Below are positions 41,667 to 51,326 of a DNA stretch of 64,000 nt, piece after piece. This stretch comes from Pseudomonadota bacterium. Lineage in GTDB: Bacteria; Pseudomonadota; Alphaproteobacteria; Rhizobiales; Hyphomicrobiaceae. The translations under genes and the position numbers were made by a program. Each line of letters opens with the position of its first letter. The stretch's first letter is position 1. The stretch lies in assembly GCA_018242215.1 (NCBI GenBank), contig JAFECG010000027.1, positions 62,001-126,000 on the forward strand, read 5' to 3'. The notes under the pieces are model-generated. The model searched no databases and was not told the origin of the DNA. It saw nothing but the letters and a program-made list of their open reading frames with translations.

Positions 41667-42419
41667 TTATTGATTTGGGGGTGCCGCAGCATCCGCGGGA
41701 GCCGATTCCGCGAGGCCCAGCGCGTTGCGCACGCATTTCGTGGCGTCTGGAAACATCATCTTGAACTGGCTGTCGCTCGCAAATTCCTCCGCAGCGACTG
41801 CCATGCCGAGCAACTTTCCAGCTTCGACGTCGCTGCGGTAGTGCACACCCGCAATCATGCGGCTGCGACCGTAATCGGCCGCCCGCGCCAAAAACTCCGC
41901 GCGCTTCTCCGGCACCATTTGCGCAAGAACCGCCCCGACCGCCGTGCCGAACGTCGTGTGTCCCGACGGGTACGACGGACTATACTTTCCCGCTTCTAAC
42001 GGCGTCAGGCCGTTGTTCGGTAAATTGTAAGGGCGAGTCCTGCAAAATGCATTCTTGGCATGCACCGCCGCCGACTTTGTCCTTTCGCTCAATCTATCGA
42101 AGATCGCCATGCACTTATCGAGCGCCGCGGCGTCGAACGTGATGCCGGCGCCCTCGATGAAGCGCGCAACGGAAATCTTGTAGTCGGCAAGGGCATGCTT
42201 CGCCTGCGCTTCGCTCCGGTTCCGCTGAAGGGTTTGAAGCTCTTCTAGTTCCAGTCGGGTTTGCGTACAGCTATCGCATGGAGGCGGGGAAAGGAGCTTG
42301 AGCAGAGGATCTGACGACGGGGTCGGGCAATTGAGTTCTTCCGCCGAGACCGGCAAAGACAAAAGAAGCCCCACGATGAGAATCGCGCCGCAGCGTCGCA
42401 GGTTCAATAACACCTCCAT
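41667..42419 (-). CDS. Class A non-specific acid phosphatase (PAP2 superfamily)
   Basis: 250 residues with signal peptide (AILIVGLLLSLPVSAEE). The three-part signature is complete: KNAFCRTRPY (KX6RP), PSYPSGHTTFG (PSGH), SRMIAGVHYRSD (SRX5HX3D). The mature enzyme is periplasmic and releases phosphate from esters. The C-terminal tail is Ala/Pro-rich. Neighbouring genes do not suggest a pathway. Confidence 0.93.
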   Translation of the reverse strand: MEVLLNLRRCGAILIVGLLLSLPVSAEELNCPTPSSDPLLKLLSPPPCDSCTQTRLELEELQTLQRNRSEAQAKHALADYKISVARFIEGAGITFDAAALDKCMAIFDRLSERTKSAAVHAKNAFCRTRPYNLPNNGLTPLEAGKYSPSYPSGHTTFGTAVGAVLAQMVPEKRAEFLARAADYGRSRMIAGVHYRSDVEAGKLLGMAVAAEEFASDSQFKMMFPDATKCVRNALGLAESAPADAAAPPNQ

Positions 42420-42793
42420 TGCCCTTTCCCAGTCGCTCGTCTTCGCCGCTCGTTTGATCGCAATCGCATGGACCGGCAGCTTTTCATGCCTGTGACAAGC
42501 GACGCGGATCTGCGGGCATGGTATCCGGATCTCATCATACCCACCCTGCGCGAGCGTGCGAATTCTCGCTGTGCCCCTCCGCGATTACGAGGATCGACAA
42601 ACACGCTCGTACTCACCTCGATAATTCCTCGCTGAAGAGGAAAGGCGGCGGTCAGCCGAATCGAATGCACCCGCAAGTGATGCAGGAGCGCCGCGATTCC
42701 ACTGAAATCGGCATTCGCCGACAATTTGTCATGAACCCCGTTCGGTAGACTGTGGCACCTTTGGCTGCTTTTCCACATTCAGGAGTGAAGCCA
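42420..42793. other. Intergenic stretch between divergent genes
   Basis: About 370 nt with no convincing gene, RNA or repeat. It must contain the promoters of the acid phosphatase and the small secreted protein. Confidence 0.4.
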
Positions 42794-43093
42794 ATGCGCA
42801 AGATCACCGTGTTGACGTTTGCTGCCCTCGCCGCTGCGACGTTTGCCGCGGCTCCGGCAGATGCTAGATCAGCATGTTTCAAGAAGTATTCGATGGGTGA
42901 GGCGATTTCCCCGGAAACTGCCAAATTCCAAGCCGATGAAGCGCTCCTTCAGGCCACGGACTGGGGTGTCTGGGCGACCTGGATGGTCGGCGGCGGCACG
43001 CCCGGCTATACGTTTAGCCCGCGCAAATATCGCTGCTCGCAAGACGGAATGGTTTGGACCTGCCATGCGCAGGCAACGTTCTGCAAGCTCTGA
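42794..43093 (+). CDS. Small secreted cysteine-containing protein
   Basis: 99 residues. ATG 42794 follows CAGGAGTGAAGCCA. Signal peptide to about residue 24 (VLTFAALAAATFAAAPADA). The mature ~75-residue part has five Cys: SACFKKYS, YRCSQDG, WTCHAQATFC, which probably make disulfides. No known family comes to mind, but the compact domain is that of the many small periplasmic proteins of Rhizobiales. Confidence 0.75.
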   Translation: MRKITVLTFAALAAATFAAAPADARSACFKKYSMGEAISPETAKFQADEALLQATDWGVWATWMVGGGTPGYTFSPRKYRCSQDGMVWTCHAQATFCKL

Positions 43094-43219
43094 GGTTTTC
43101 TTGGAGCCCAAGCGAAGGCGACAGCAGCGGGACTGTCCCTTCGCAATAGGCTGCATTGCGTAATACACCGAGGGCCTTTGCCCGCGGGCGAGGAAAGAGC
43201 TGCGGCACGCGGCGCTCAT

Positions 43220-43471
43220 TTATTCCAATCTCTTTTTTCCGGCGGATTTCGGCGCCCCAGGCAATGCCCGGGTGTCAGAAAGCGATCCCCGAGCGTCACG
43301 ACGCCCGGAACGACCGGATCCCTTATCGTTGCTCAGTTTGCGGCGAAGAAACAGGGAAAATCCCGACGTTTCATCCACGCCCACGGAAATGCTCAATATC
43401 AGTACCGCGACGACGATCGCCCCGATGAGGATCCCACCGAGGTCGCCAAGCGAAAATAAGTCCGTAGCCAT
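43220..43471 (-). CDS. Possible small membrane protein
   Basis: 83 residues. One hydrophobic helix (LGGILIGAIVVAVLILSISV) near the N-terminus and a basic tail rich in Ser/Gly/Arg. No motif or family. Start ATG 43471 with a weak Shine-Dalgarno AAAGGCGG about 10 nt upstream. Credible as a small gene but could be a chance frame. Confidence 0.4.
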   Translation of the reverse strand: MATDLFSLGDLGGILIGAIVVAVLILSISVGVDETSGFSLFLRRKLSNDKGSGRSGRRDARGSLSDTRALPGAPKSAGKKRLE

Positions 43472-43704
43472 TGCGAAGGCATCCGCCTTTTGAATTGAAC
43501 TCGCAAACTACCAGCCCTCTCCTGTCCGGCCTGTTCCCCAAGGAACAGGCGTTTCCGGCGCGAACCGGCCGGCCCCATTGACCATTCGGACAGCGAGAAG
43601 CGATTTGGCGGCGCAATAGATATGTGACAGTAAGAACGGGGCTGGCCACGTATCCTCGAGCCGCGCCCGACCTGATTTCAAATGTCTTCGGAATCCAAGG
43701 AACG

Positions 43705-44541
43705 ATGCCCCTCACATCCCGAATACTCATAAAGGCGAGACTGACCGGCGTCGCCTGCCTCTTTCTGATCGGCATGGCAGGAAGCGCCGTCGCCCAATGC
43801 GGCAATGGTCCGGCGGGCTTCAATGCGTGGCTGCAGCGGTTTCGATTGCAGGCCGCCTCGCAAGGCATTCGCTCGGGCACGGTCTTGGCCGCTTTGTCCG
43901 ACGTGACCTACGATCCGAAGGTCATTCGTCTGGACCACTCGCAGCGATCGTTCAAACTGAGTTTCGAGCAGTTCTACGCGCGCCGCGTGAACAATGCGAT
44001 GATCCGCCACGGCCGTGCCCTGATGCAGCGGCATCGCGGATTGCTCGACCGCATCGAGCAACGCTTCGGCGTGCCAGGAGCCGTGATCGTCGCGATTTGG
44101 GGACTGGAGACGAACTACGGCGCCAATCTTGGCGCTCATTATTCGATCATTCGTTCACTTGCGACGCTCTCCTATGACTGCCGCCGCAGTGCGTTCTTCA
44201 CGGGACAGTTGCTGGACGCGCTGAAAATCGTCCAAGAGGGAGATCTGACGCCGGCTCAACTTCGCGGCGGCTGGGCGGGCGAGATCGGCCAGACCCAATT
44301 CCTGCCGACGCCTTACATCAAATATGCGGTCGACTTTGACGGCGACGGCCGCAAGGATCTGATCAACAGCGTTCCGGACGTCCTTGCGTCAACTGCAAAT
44401 TTTCTGGCGAGCCATGGATGGCAGCGCGGTGCAGGTTGGCAGCCAGGTTCGGCCAACTATGGCGTCATAGCGGAGTGGAATAAGGCTGACGTCTACGACC
44501 GCACGATCGCGGCAATGGCCGATCAGCTCACCGGGCGTTGA
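43705..44541 (+). CDS. Lytic murein transglycosylase, MltB-like
   Basis: 278 residues from ATG 43705 (AAGGAACG upstream), with a signal peptide (ACLFLIGMAGSAVAQC). The catalytic Glu is in IWGLETNYGANLG. Other conserved blocks follow: LATLSYDCRRSAFFTGQLLD, GGWAGEIGQTQFLPTPYIKY and DFDGDGRKDLINSVPDVLAS. It cleaves peptidoglycan glycan strands, forming 1,6-anhydro ends. No C-terminal peptidoglycan-binding domain. Convergent with fabF. Confidence 0.92.
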   Translation: MPLTSRILIKARLTGVACLFLIGMAGSAVAQCGNGPAGFNAWLQRFRLQAASQGIRSGTVLAALSDVTYDPKVIRLDHSQRSFKLSFEQFYARRVNNAMIRHGRALMQRHRGLLDRIEQRFGVPGAVIVAIWGLETNYGANLGAHYSIIRSLATLSYDCRRSAFFTGQLLDALKIVQEGDLTPAQLRGGWAGEIGQTQFLPTPYIKYAVDFDGDGRKDLINSVPDVLASTANFLASHGWQRGAGWQPGSANYGVIAEWNKADVYDRTIAAMADQLTGR

Positions 44542-44553
44542 CGCTCTGACGCT

Positions 44554-45840
44554 TCAGCCGTCCCAGCGCTTGAAGATCACCGATGCGTTGACCCCGCCAA
44601 AGCCGAAGCCGTTTGAGAGCACATATTCGACGTTACTCTTGCGCGCTTCTGGCCCGATGAGATCGAGACCGGCCGCCTCCGGATCCGGGTGTGTCAAGTT
44701 GAGCGTCGGCGGCAACACACCCTCGCGCAGGGCCATCACCGAAAACACCGCTTCGAGTCCGCCTGCCGCGCCGAGCAGATGCCCAGTGGCCGATTTCGTG
44801 GACGAAATGGCGGCGCTCTTTCCTCCAGCAAAAAGGGCACGCAGGGCGGCGAGCTCTCCGGCATCGCCCACCTGCGTCGATGTCGCGTGTGCATTGAGGT
44901 AGCCGATCGCTTCGGGAGCAATGCCAGCCATCGCAAGTGCTGCCCGCATCGCCCTGAGCGCCCCGTTGCCATCAGGCGGACCGGAGGTCAGATGATACGC
45001 ATCGGCGCTCGTACCGTAGCCGACCAGTTCCGCCAACGGAGCCGCGCCACGCCGTGCCGCGTGCTCTTCCGTCTCGATGACGAGCATGCCTGCGCCTTCG
45101 CCCATCACGAAACCGTCGCGATCACGGTCGAACGGCCGCGACGCCTTCGTCGGTTCGTCATTGAAGCCTGTCGAAAGTGCACGCGCCGCTGCAAAGGAAC
45201 CGAGTGCAACCCTGTTGATACACGCCTCGGCACCACCGCAAAGGGCGATGTCCGCTTCGCCGCTGCGGATCAGCCGCAGGCTATCGCCGATCGCCTGGAC
45301 CCCAGCGGCACAAGCCGTCACCGGCGCGCCCAAGGGCCCTTTGAATCCGAACAAAATCGAGACGTTTCCAGCCGCCAGATTGACGAGAAACGCCGGAACA
45401 GTAAAAGGCGACAGCTTCTTCGCTCCGCGGCTCTCGACCGTCTGCACGGCATCCGTGATGGTCAGAAATCCGCCTATGCCCGAGCCGATGACGGTCGCGG
45501 TCCGCTCGCGTTGCCGCTCGTCTTCCGGATGCCAACCGGCCTGCGCCAAGGCCTGCCGCGAAGCCTCGACCGCGAACTGAATAAAGCGATCCATCTTCCG
45601 GCGGTCCTTGACCGGAATAGCGGCCGCAAGATCAAAGCCATGCGGATCTTCGGCAATATCCGGAACGACGCCGGCGACCTTGCAATCGACATCGGGGACC
45701 ACCGACTCGTCGAGGCGCCGTAAGCCGGACCGACCTGAAACGAGACGCTCCCAGCTCGCCGCGCCGCCGACGCCAAGTGGAGAGACGACCCCCATGCCGG
45801 TCACGACGATGCGCGGACTTCCGTCAGTACGATCTGCCAC
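44554..45840 (-). CDS. fabF: Beta-ketoacyl-ACP synthase II
   Basis: 428 residues from GTG 45840, chosen because GGAAAGGAG lies 5 nt upstream; an ATG at 45879 is further back and lacks one. The thiolase-fold condensing enzyme shows the Cys-His-His triad: active-site Cys in VTACAAGVQAIGD, His in YLNAHATSTQVGD, and His in KSATGHLLGAAGG, plus Lys in STKS. It elongates fatty acids with malonyl-ACP. No other fab genes are next to it, so it may be a second or specialised paralogue. Confidence 0.92.
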   Translation of the reverse strand: MADRTDGSPRIVVTGMGVVSPLGVGGAASWERLVSGRSGLRRLDESVVPDVDCKVAGVVPDIAEDPHGFDLAAAIPVKDRRKMDRFIQFAVEASRQALAQAGWHPEDERQRERTATVIGSGIGGFLTITDAVQTVESRGAKKLSPFTVPAFLVNLAAGNVSILFGFKGPLGAPVTACAAGVQAIGDSLRLIRSGEADIALCGGAEACINRVALGSFAAARALSTGFNDEPTKASRPFDRDRDGFVMGEGAGMLVIETEEHAARRGAAPLAELVGYGTSADAYHLTSGPPDGNGALRAMRAALAMAGIAPEAIGYLNAHATSTQVGDAGELAALRALFAGGKSAAISSTKSATGHLLGAAGGLEAVFSVMALREGVLPPTLNLTHPDPEAAGLDLIGPEARKSNVEYVLSNGFGFGGVNASVIFKRWDG

Positions 45841-46258
45841 AAAGGCTCCTTTCCCACGGTTTTGCCGGGAAACGAACACCGGCGATGCGGGGCGATAGAT
45901 GATGTATGAAATTTAAAATGACAAGCGCGCAAGCGGATCGTGATGCCGCCAACCTTATCCGGACGATTGACGTCCGCCCGCGCAAGCTAAAACGGCTTCG
46001 CCCTTGCGACCCTGTGGCTCCCATGCCGCGCTCCGGAGCGACGGTCGCTGAACACCAATTTTTATGCGGGAACATGCGGCCGGGCACTAGGCTGTGGGCT
46101 TGCTACGGCCTAAGAAAAACCCGCAATCGTTCCTATCAGGCCATTTTTGCTCGGTTGCAGCCTATGTCTTCGTCAGGAAGAGGGTGGACTTCGAAGTTGC
46201 CTTCGCCAGGAGGACGCAGGTTCGGTTTTTGGCAGCGTTTGTAATCAGAGTTCGTATC
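45841..46258. other. Intergenic stretch between divergent genes
   Basis: About 420 nt upstream of fabF and of the peptidoglycan-binding-like gene. Several long frames exist but none looks protein-like. Promoters for both genes are expected here. Confidence 0.4.
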
Positions 46259-47248
46259 GTGAGTAGCGTTCGGACAATCCTGGCAGGCCTTTTCACGGCT
46301 CTTGGAGGTTTTTTCCTCCTTGCCCTCACGGCGGCAGCGGGCTTCGCGATCTACCTCGCGACCGCACCCGACAATGCCGTGTCTTCCGCCGCTGCGGACG
46401 CCGTTTCGTCGCGACCGCTGATGCGCGCGGAAGCAGCATCCGCACCCCGCCAGAAAGTCGCATGGCTCGCATCGCCGCCACCGGCAAGGCCGCTCAACGC
46501 GCCGACGCCCGCCTCCAACAGCAAAGCGCGTATCCGTCAGCTACAGAACGCTCTGGTCCGCGCCGAATGTTACGACGGCCCGATCAGCGGCATCTGGAGC
46601 GACGCAACCAAGGACGCGATGCGTGGCTTCGTCCAGAAGGCGAATGCCGAGTTGCCCGTCGGCCGCCCCGACGACGCACTGGTGGCTTTGGTCGAGTCGA
46701 ACGAAACGGTGAAGTGTGAGTTCGGCCGGTCCATTGCGACAGGCGCGTTAGGCGTGGGAACCTCTCTTCAGGTCGCGGCCCCATCAAGCCACGCACCCGC
46801 GCTGACCGCATCCGACAACGCGAAAACGAAAGACGCGCCGACGACGCTCGAGAGAGTCTGGGCGCCGGCCGGAATGCTGACCCTTGCGAAAGAATCCACG
46901 GATAGCGAACGCGCGGGAGCCACCGCGACAAAAATTGCATCAGCACCGACCCCGGCGGCCCAGCAGATGACGGCAAGCAACGATCCGGCACCCACCAATG
47001 AATCGCAGCCGGTCTCACCGCCCTTATCAGCCGCTCATTTCGAGGGCGGCAAGCCGCTCGCTGCCATTCAGCAGATCGAGGAGCCGCCCATCGCTTCCCG
47101 CTCTGCTCCCGAAGCTTCCCCAGAGCCGCATGCGAAGCCGAAAAAAACCAAGAGTGCAAAACGTCGGCGCGCAAAATATGATGGCGTCGAAGCGACGATC
47201 AGCAAGGGCTTCGATTCATTGCAACGCTCGATCGCCTCGATGTTCTAA
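46259..47248 (+). CDS. Single-span membrane protein with peptidoglycan-binding-like domain
   Basis: About 329 residues from GTG 46259; the frame extends upstream to 46094, and the start is uncertain. One helix near the N-terminus (LFTALGGFFLLALTAAAGFA) anchors it. A peptidoglycan-binding-1-like module is at about 90-150: IRQLQNALVRAECYDGPISG and IWSDATKDAMRGFVQKAN. The rest is Ala/Pro/Ser-rich and ends in a basic helix (KPKKTKSAKRRRAKYDG). A cell-wall attachment role is likely. Confidence 0.68.
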   Translation: MSSVRTILAGLFTALGGFFLLALTAAAGFAIYLATAPDNAVSSAAADAVSSRPLMRAEAASAPRQKVAWLASPPPARPLNAPTPASNSKARIRQLQNALVRAECYDGPISGIWSDATKDAMRGFVQKANAELPVGRPDDALVALVESNETVKCEFGRSIATGALGVGTSLQVAAPSSHAPALTASDNAKTKDAPTTLERVWAPAGMLTLAKESTDSERAGATATKIASAPTPAAQQMTASNDPAPTNESQPVSPPLSAAHFEGGKPLAAIQQIEEPPIASRSAPEASPEPHAKPKKTKSAKRRRAKYDGVEATISKGFDSLQRSIASMF

Positions 47249-47252
47249 TTTC

Positions 47253-47636
47253 ATGGGGAATGCGCAAGTGAGATGGCAGACGCGTCGGTGCGCGGCAGCA
47301 GTCACGGCAATGATATTCGCGAGCATCTCGGGCATAGCGACCGCCGGCGAATACGCACCACTCGATTGCAACAAGGCCCGCTCACCCGCTGAGCAGACGA
47401 TCTGCGACTCCTATGCGCTCGGACAGAGCGAGGCGCGTATGGCCACTCTGTTTGCCGTCGCAACGTCTCTGGTTGCCATGGGCCAACGAGGTGACATCCA
47501 GGATGCGCAGCGGGAGTGGCTGGCGGCACGTGACGCCTGCGGTAAGAACACCGCGTGCTTGGCGGTCGCCTATGGTCGGCGCATCGGCGCGCTCGAAAAA
47601 GTCATCGCGACGATTGCGTCTCGCGGCCCGTATTGA
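47253..47636 (+). CDS. LprI-like (DUF1311-type) exported protein
   Basis: 127 residues; start ATG 47253 lies 5 nt after the preceding stop. Signal peptide ends near AGEYAPLDC. The domain CNKARSPAEQTICDSYALGQ and IQDAQREWLAARDACGKNTA with CLAVAYGRRIGALE is the lysozyme-inhibitor LprI family, with four conserved Cys. It is co-transcribed with the upstream peptidoglycan-binding-like gene, which supports a cell-wall protection role. Confidence 0.8.
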   Translation: MGNAQVRWQTRRCAAAVTAMIFASISGIATAGEYAPLDCNKARSPAEQTICDSYALGQSEARMATLFAVATSLVAMGQRGDIQDAQREWLAARDACGKNTACLAVAYGRRIGALEKVIATIASRGPY

Positions 47637-47749
47637 GCATTTCCCCGCTAATGCCCATATGCCGGACCGGAGCGCGTTTCCGGCGGCCGGTGCTCCATTT
47701 GGCCCCTTGCCGCGTGCCCAAGGCACGCGCGCGAAATGGAGATGATCCC

Positions 47750-48070
47750 ATGATAAAATTCAGTGCCGCAAAGCTTTGCTTACTAACCGGCTCCCTGCTT
47801 GCAGTTGCCGCGACGAATGCCAGCGCCGCCGCCGGAGGCATCGAGTGCCGCCAAAATTATCAGATCGTTAATGGTCAACCGATCTCGACTCCCTACTGCC
47901 GCGACGGCTATCTCGCAGAAGTCGCCCGCCAGTACGGTTTCAAGGCATCCGCTGCATCCCTCCGCAACAACCCATCGCGCAAGGCGGAAATATGCAGCTA
48001 TGTCGGCGACGATATCCGTGTACAAAACACGTGCGCAGAAGTCCTGCCTACGCCCTTTGGACCGCGCTAA
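47750..48070 (+). CDS. Small secreted protein of unknown function
   Basis: 106 residues, ATG 47750 after GGAGATGATCCC. Signal peptide (CLLTGSLLAVAATNASAAAG), then a compact domain with four cysteines (IECRQNY, TPYCRDGYLAEVARQYGFKA, EICSYVGDD, QNTCAEVLP). Similar small proteins are widespread in Rhizobiales without a known role. Confidence 0.75.
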   Translation: MIKFSAAKLCLLTGSLLAVAATNASAAAGGIECRQNYQIVNGQPISTPYCRDGYLAEVARQYGFKASAASLRNNPSRKAEICSYVGDDIRVQNTCAEVLPTPFGPR

Positions 48071-48188
48071 CCCACAATAGCTCGCGGTGATCGGAGGATC
48101 GAATTTCCCGGTCACCGCCGTATCCCGCAACGACCCTAAGTTTCCCACTAATCCTCAAACACGATGATGAATAGAAAGGTAGACAGCC

Positions 48189-49064
48189 ATGGCAACGACC
48201 ACTGCCGTGAAAAATCATTCAGGCGTCTTTTCGATCGGCGGCGATATGCCGGTCAATCGATTGGGCTTCGGAGCAATGCGCATCACCGGCAAGGGCGTCT
48301 GGGGTGAACCCGCCGACAAGGAAGAAGCCTTGCGCACGCTCCGCAAGCTTCCCGAGCTTGGCATCAATTTCATCGACACGGCCGACAGCTATGGCCCCGA
48401 GGTCAGCGAGCGCCTGATCCGCGAAGCGCTTTATCCGTATAAAGGAATTGTAATCGCGACGAAGGCAGGGCTCGCCCGCACCGGACCCGACGTCTGGGTT
48501 GCGCTCGGACGCCCGGAATATCTCCGCCAGCAGGCCATTCTCAGCGCGCGCCGGCTCGGCGTCGAACGGATCGATCTCTGGCAGTTGCATCGAATAGATT
48601 CGAAAGTCCCGCAGGCGGAACAGTTCGACGCCATCAAAGCCATGCAGTCCGAAGGACTGATCCGCCACGTCGGACTGAGCGAGGTGAATGTCAGGGAAAT
48701 CGAGGCCGCTCAGAAATTTTTCAAAGTCGCGACGGTTCAGAACCGTTACAATCTCGCCGACCGCTCAAGCGAAGATGTGCTGGACTACTGCGAGAAGCAC
48801 GGCATCGGCTTCATTCCGTGGTTTCCCCTGGCGGCAGGCGATCTCGCGAAGCCCGGATCGCGGCTCGAAGCGATTGCCAAAAGCCACGATGCGGTCCCGA
48901 GCCAGATCGCTTTGGCTTGGCTTCTGAAGCGCAGCCCCGTCATGCTGCCCATTCCGGGAACCTCTAAGGTCAAGCACCTTGAGGAGAATGTCGCCGGCAC
49001 GAATATCGAGCTCAGCGACAAGGAATTCGCGGAGCTTAGTGCACTGTCGAAGCTGAAGAGCTAG
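48189..49064 (+). CDS. Aldo/keto reductase
   Basis: 291 residues. TIM-barrel AKR with catalytic residues Asp and Tyr ([10 protein letters not shown]), Lys ([10 protein letters not shown]) and His ([10 protein letters not shown]). The cofactor-binding end is [20 protein letters not shown]. It reduces carbonyls with NADPH; the substrate is unknown. The 3' end overlaps the opposing transporter gene by 29 nt. Confidence 0.93.
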   Translation: MATTTAVKNHSGVFSIGGDMPVNRLGFGAMRITGKGVWGEPADKEEALRTLRKLPELGINFIDTADSYGPEVSERLIREALYPYKGIVIATKAGLARTGPDVWVALGRPEYLRQQAILSARRLGVERIDLWQLHRIDSKVPQAEQFDAIKAMQSEGLIRHVGLSEVNVREIEAAQKFFKVATVQNRYNLADRSSEDVLDYCEKHGIGFIPWFPLAAGDLAKPGSRLEAIAKSHDAVPSQIALAWLLKRSPVMLPIPGTSKVKHLEENVAGTNIELSDKEFAELSALSKLKS

Positions 49065-51060
49065 GCTTGATCGGCGGAGAGCTGGCGAAGGACATCGCCA
49101 GCTCTTTCATCAGGACGCGCACTTCCGGATGCTCGTTGCTGTCCCAGTCGGCAAGCATCTGCGCCAGATTTTCCTCCCGCCGACGCAGAAGGCGCGCATA
49201 GAGCGCGCGGCCGCTCTCCGTGAGTTCAAGTGAGTCCTCGGGCGCCTCCCGAGCGATATTCGCGCCTTCGAGCCGGCTGAAGAGCTTGGGCTGACGCGTC
49301 TCCTTCGGCCCAAGTTTCTCGCGGAGCCGGTCTTTGCTCGCTCGCCCGCCGGCTTCCCCGATGCGCGCCAAAAGCCAGAACTCATCGGGTTGCAAATCCA
49401 CGCCGAACCGCTTGGCCGTCTGTTCGTAGAAATACCAGCGATTTTCTTTTGCCGTGATGCGCTCGACGATCCGCGCCAGTTCTTCAAGCGACGTCGCATC
49501 GCGCGGCATCTGCAAGGGATCGTTGGTCGGTTCCTTCGCGAGTGTCGTCCTGAGGGGCACCTCTTTGATGGCGAACGACAGCAGAAATGCCAGAAATGCC
49601 ATCGCCGATGCTGTCCGAAAAACTGGGTGCAGCGACGACACGAACAGGGCGTTGTACGTTTCCTTCACAGCACCCGATAGCGCCGAAATCGCCGCCGGAT
49701 CGCTCATCGTCCCTGCCAGGGCCGGCGCATTCGCGCTGATCTGCCTGTTCAGCGTATAGGCGAAGATTGCACCGAAGAGCGCAGCCCCGACCGAACCGCC
49801 GATCGACCGGAACAGAGTGGTCCCGGACGTCGCTACGCCGAGTTGCTGATAATCGACGGCATTCTGGACAGCCATCACCAGGATCTGCATGACCATGCCA
49901 AGGCCAAGCCCCAAGAGAAGCATGTAGCCTGACGCCGTGAACGCCGAAGTCTCGATGGTGATCCGCGACAAAAGCGTCAGCGCGACAGCCATCAGTCCAG
50001 TGCCCATGATGGGAAACATCTTATAACGCCCGATGCGGCTGATGATCTGTCCGCTCGTGATGGAGCTGACGAACACACCGAGCATCATCGGCGTCATGTG
50101 CAGTCCCGCGCTCGTCGGATCGAGACCCTTGACGATCTGCAGATAGAGCGGCAGCAGAGTGATCGATCCGAAGAGGGCAAGCCCCACGATGAAGCCGATT
50201 GCTGTCGCGATGATGAAGGCGCGATTTCGAAAAAGTGACAGCGGCAGGATCGGGTCGGGGACCTTGCTCTCGATGTACAGAAACGAAGCAAGCGATACCA
50301 AGCCGAGCAGTGAAAACGCGAAGAGGCTGACGGGCGCTTCGGCAGCAAGCGTGGCGCCGAGGCTCGTGATGATCACGAGCGATGTGAGCGCCAATCCGAG
50401 CAGCACCGCTCCCGAATAATCGATCGCGATCTTAGATTTCTTCCGTTGCGGCCGGAATGAGCGGTTGATGACGATGAGCGCCAGAATGCCGAACGGAAGA
50501 TTGATCAGAAAAATCCAGCGCCACGACAAATGATCCACGATGAACCCGCCGATCAACGGACCGAGCACGGTCGAGAGCCCGAACACACCTCCGAAAAATC
50601 CTTGGTATCGTCCGCGCTCGCGTGGCGGCACGACGTCTCCGACCACCGCGATTGCGGTAACGATCAATCCGCCGCCACCAAGTCCCTGCAGAATGCGGAA
50701 GGCGATCAGTTCCGGAAGATTCTGGGCGATACCGCAGAGCGCCGAACCGATAAGGAAAATGATCACCGCCCCTTGCAGTACAATCCGCCGCCCGAAGAGA
50801 TCACCGAGCTTGCCATAAAGCGGCACGACGACGGTTGTCGCCAAGAGATAGGCGGTGACGATCCAGGAGAGATGCGAAAGGCCGCCGATATCACGAACAA
50901 TGGTCGGAAGCGCCGTCGAGACGATCGTCTGATCGAGCGACGCCAGCAAAAGCACCAGCGCAAGCGCCGAGAAAATCGCGAGGCGCTCCCGGGCATTGGT
51001 TTCTGGCGGGGACTGAGAATCGGAATGGCTATTTCGCATATGGGAGCGCTGATTTCGCAT
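49036..51060 (-). CDS. DHA2-family MFS drug exporter fused to a MarR-like domain
   Basis: 674 residues. The first ~510 are a 14-helix exporter: [52 protein letters not shown], and [20 protein letters not shown]. After the last helix ([18 protein letters not shown]) about 150 residues form a MarR-like winged helix: [80 protein letters not shown]. Exporter-regulator fusions are uncommon; the domain may sense the substrate. EmrB/QacA-type pumps export toxic organic compounds. Confidence 0.88.
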   Translation of the reverse strand: MRNQRSHMRNSHSDSQSPPETNARERLAIFSALALVLLLASLDQTIVSTALPTIVRDIGGLSHLSWIVTAYLLATTVVVPLYGKLGDLFGRRIVLQGAVIIFLIGSALCGIAQNLPELIAFRILQGLGGGGLIVTAIAVVGDVVPPRERGRYQGFFGGVFGLSTVLGPLIGGFIVDHLSWRWIFLINLPFGILALIVINRSFRPQRKKSKIAIDYSGAVLLGLALTSLVIITSLGATLAAEAPVSLFAFSLLGLVSLASFLYIESKVPDPILPLSLFRNRAFIIATAIGFIVGLALFGSITLLPLYLQIVKGLDPTSAGLHMTPMMLGVFVSSITSGQIISRIGRYKMFPIMGTGLMAVALTLLSRITIETSAFTASGYMLLLGLGLGMVMQILVMAVQNAVDYQQLGVATSGTTLFRSIGGSVGAALFGAIFAYTLNRQISANAPALAGTMSDPAAISALSGAVKETYNALFVSSLHPVFRTASAMAFLAFLLSFAIKEVPLRTTLAKEPTNDPLQMPRDATSLEELARIVERITAKENRWYFYEQTAKRFGVDLQPDEFWLLARIGEAGGRASKDRLREKLGPKETRQPKLFSRLEGANIAREAPEDSLELTESGRALYARLLRRREENLAQMLADWDSNEHPEVRVLMKELAMSFASSPPIKPSSSASTVH

Positions 51061-51326
51061 TTTTCGCGGAGATACCGCGCAGATTGAAAAGGAACACGGC
51101 GGCCGCCGTGTTCAGGGAACTCGTTGACATCGTGTTGGTATCCCATCAGGGGATCAATGGAACAGTGGATGATTGATCGCCGGGCCTCGGCGATGCGGCA
51201 CGATTTCCGTAAAGTAGCGCCGCATAAGCAACACAACTTGCCATAAGGTTCGGGCCTATTGGGTGGTTCGGTTGGCCCACCCGCCCGGATGTGCTAGCCG
51301 AACACATAGAAACATCGAGGACATGC

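Noticed and set aside
44689-45723. 344-residue plus-strand frame
   Set aside because: Antisense to fabF, which has complete catalytic motifs and a strong start.
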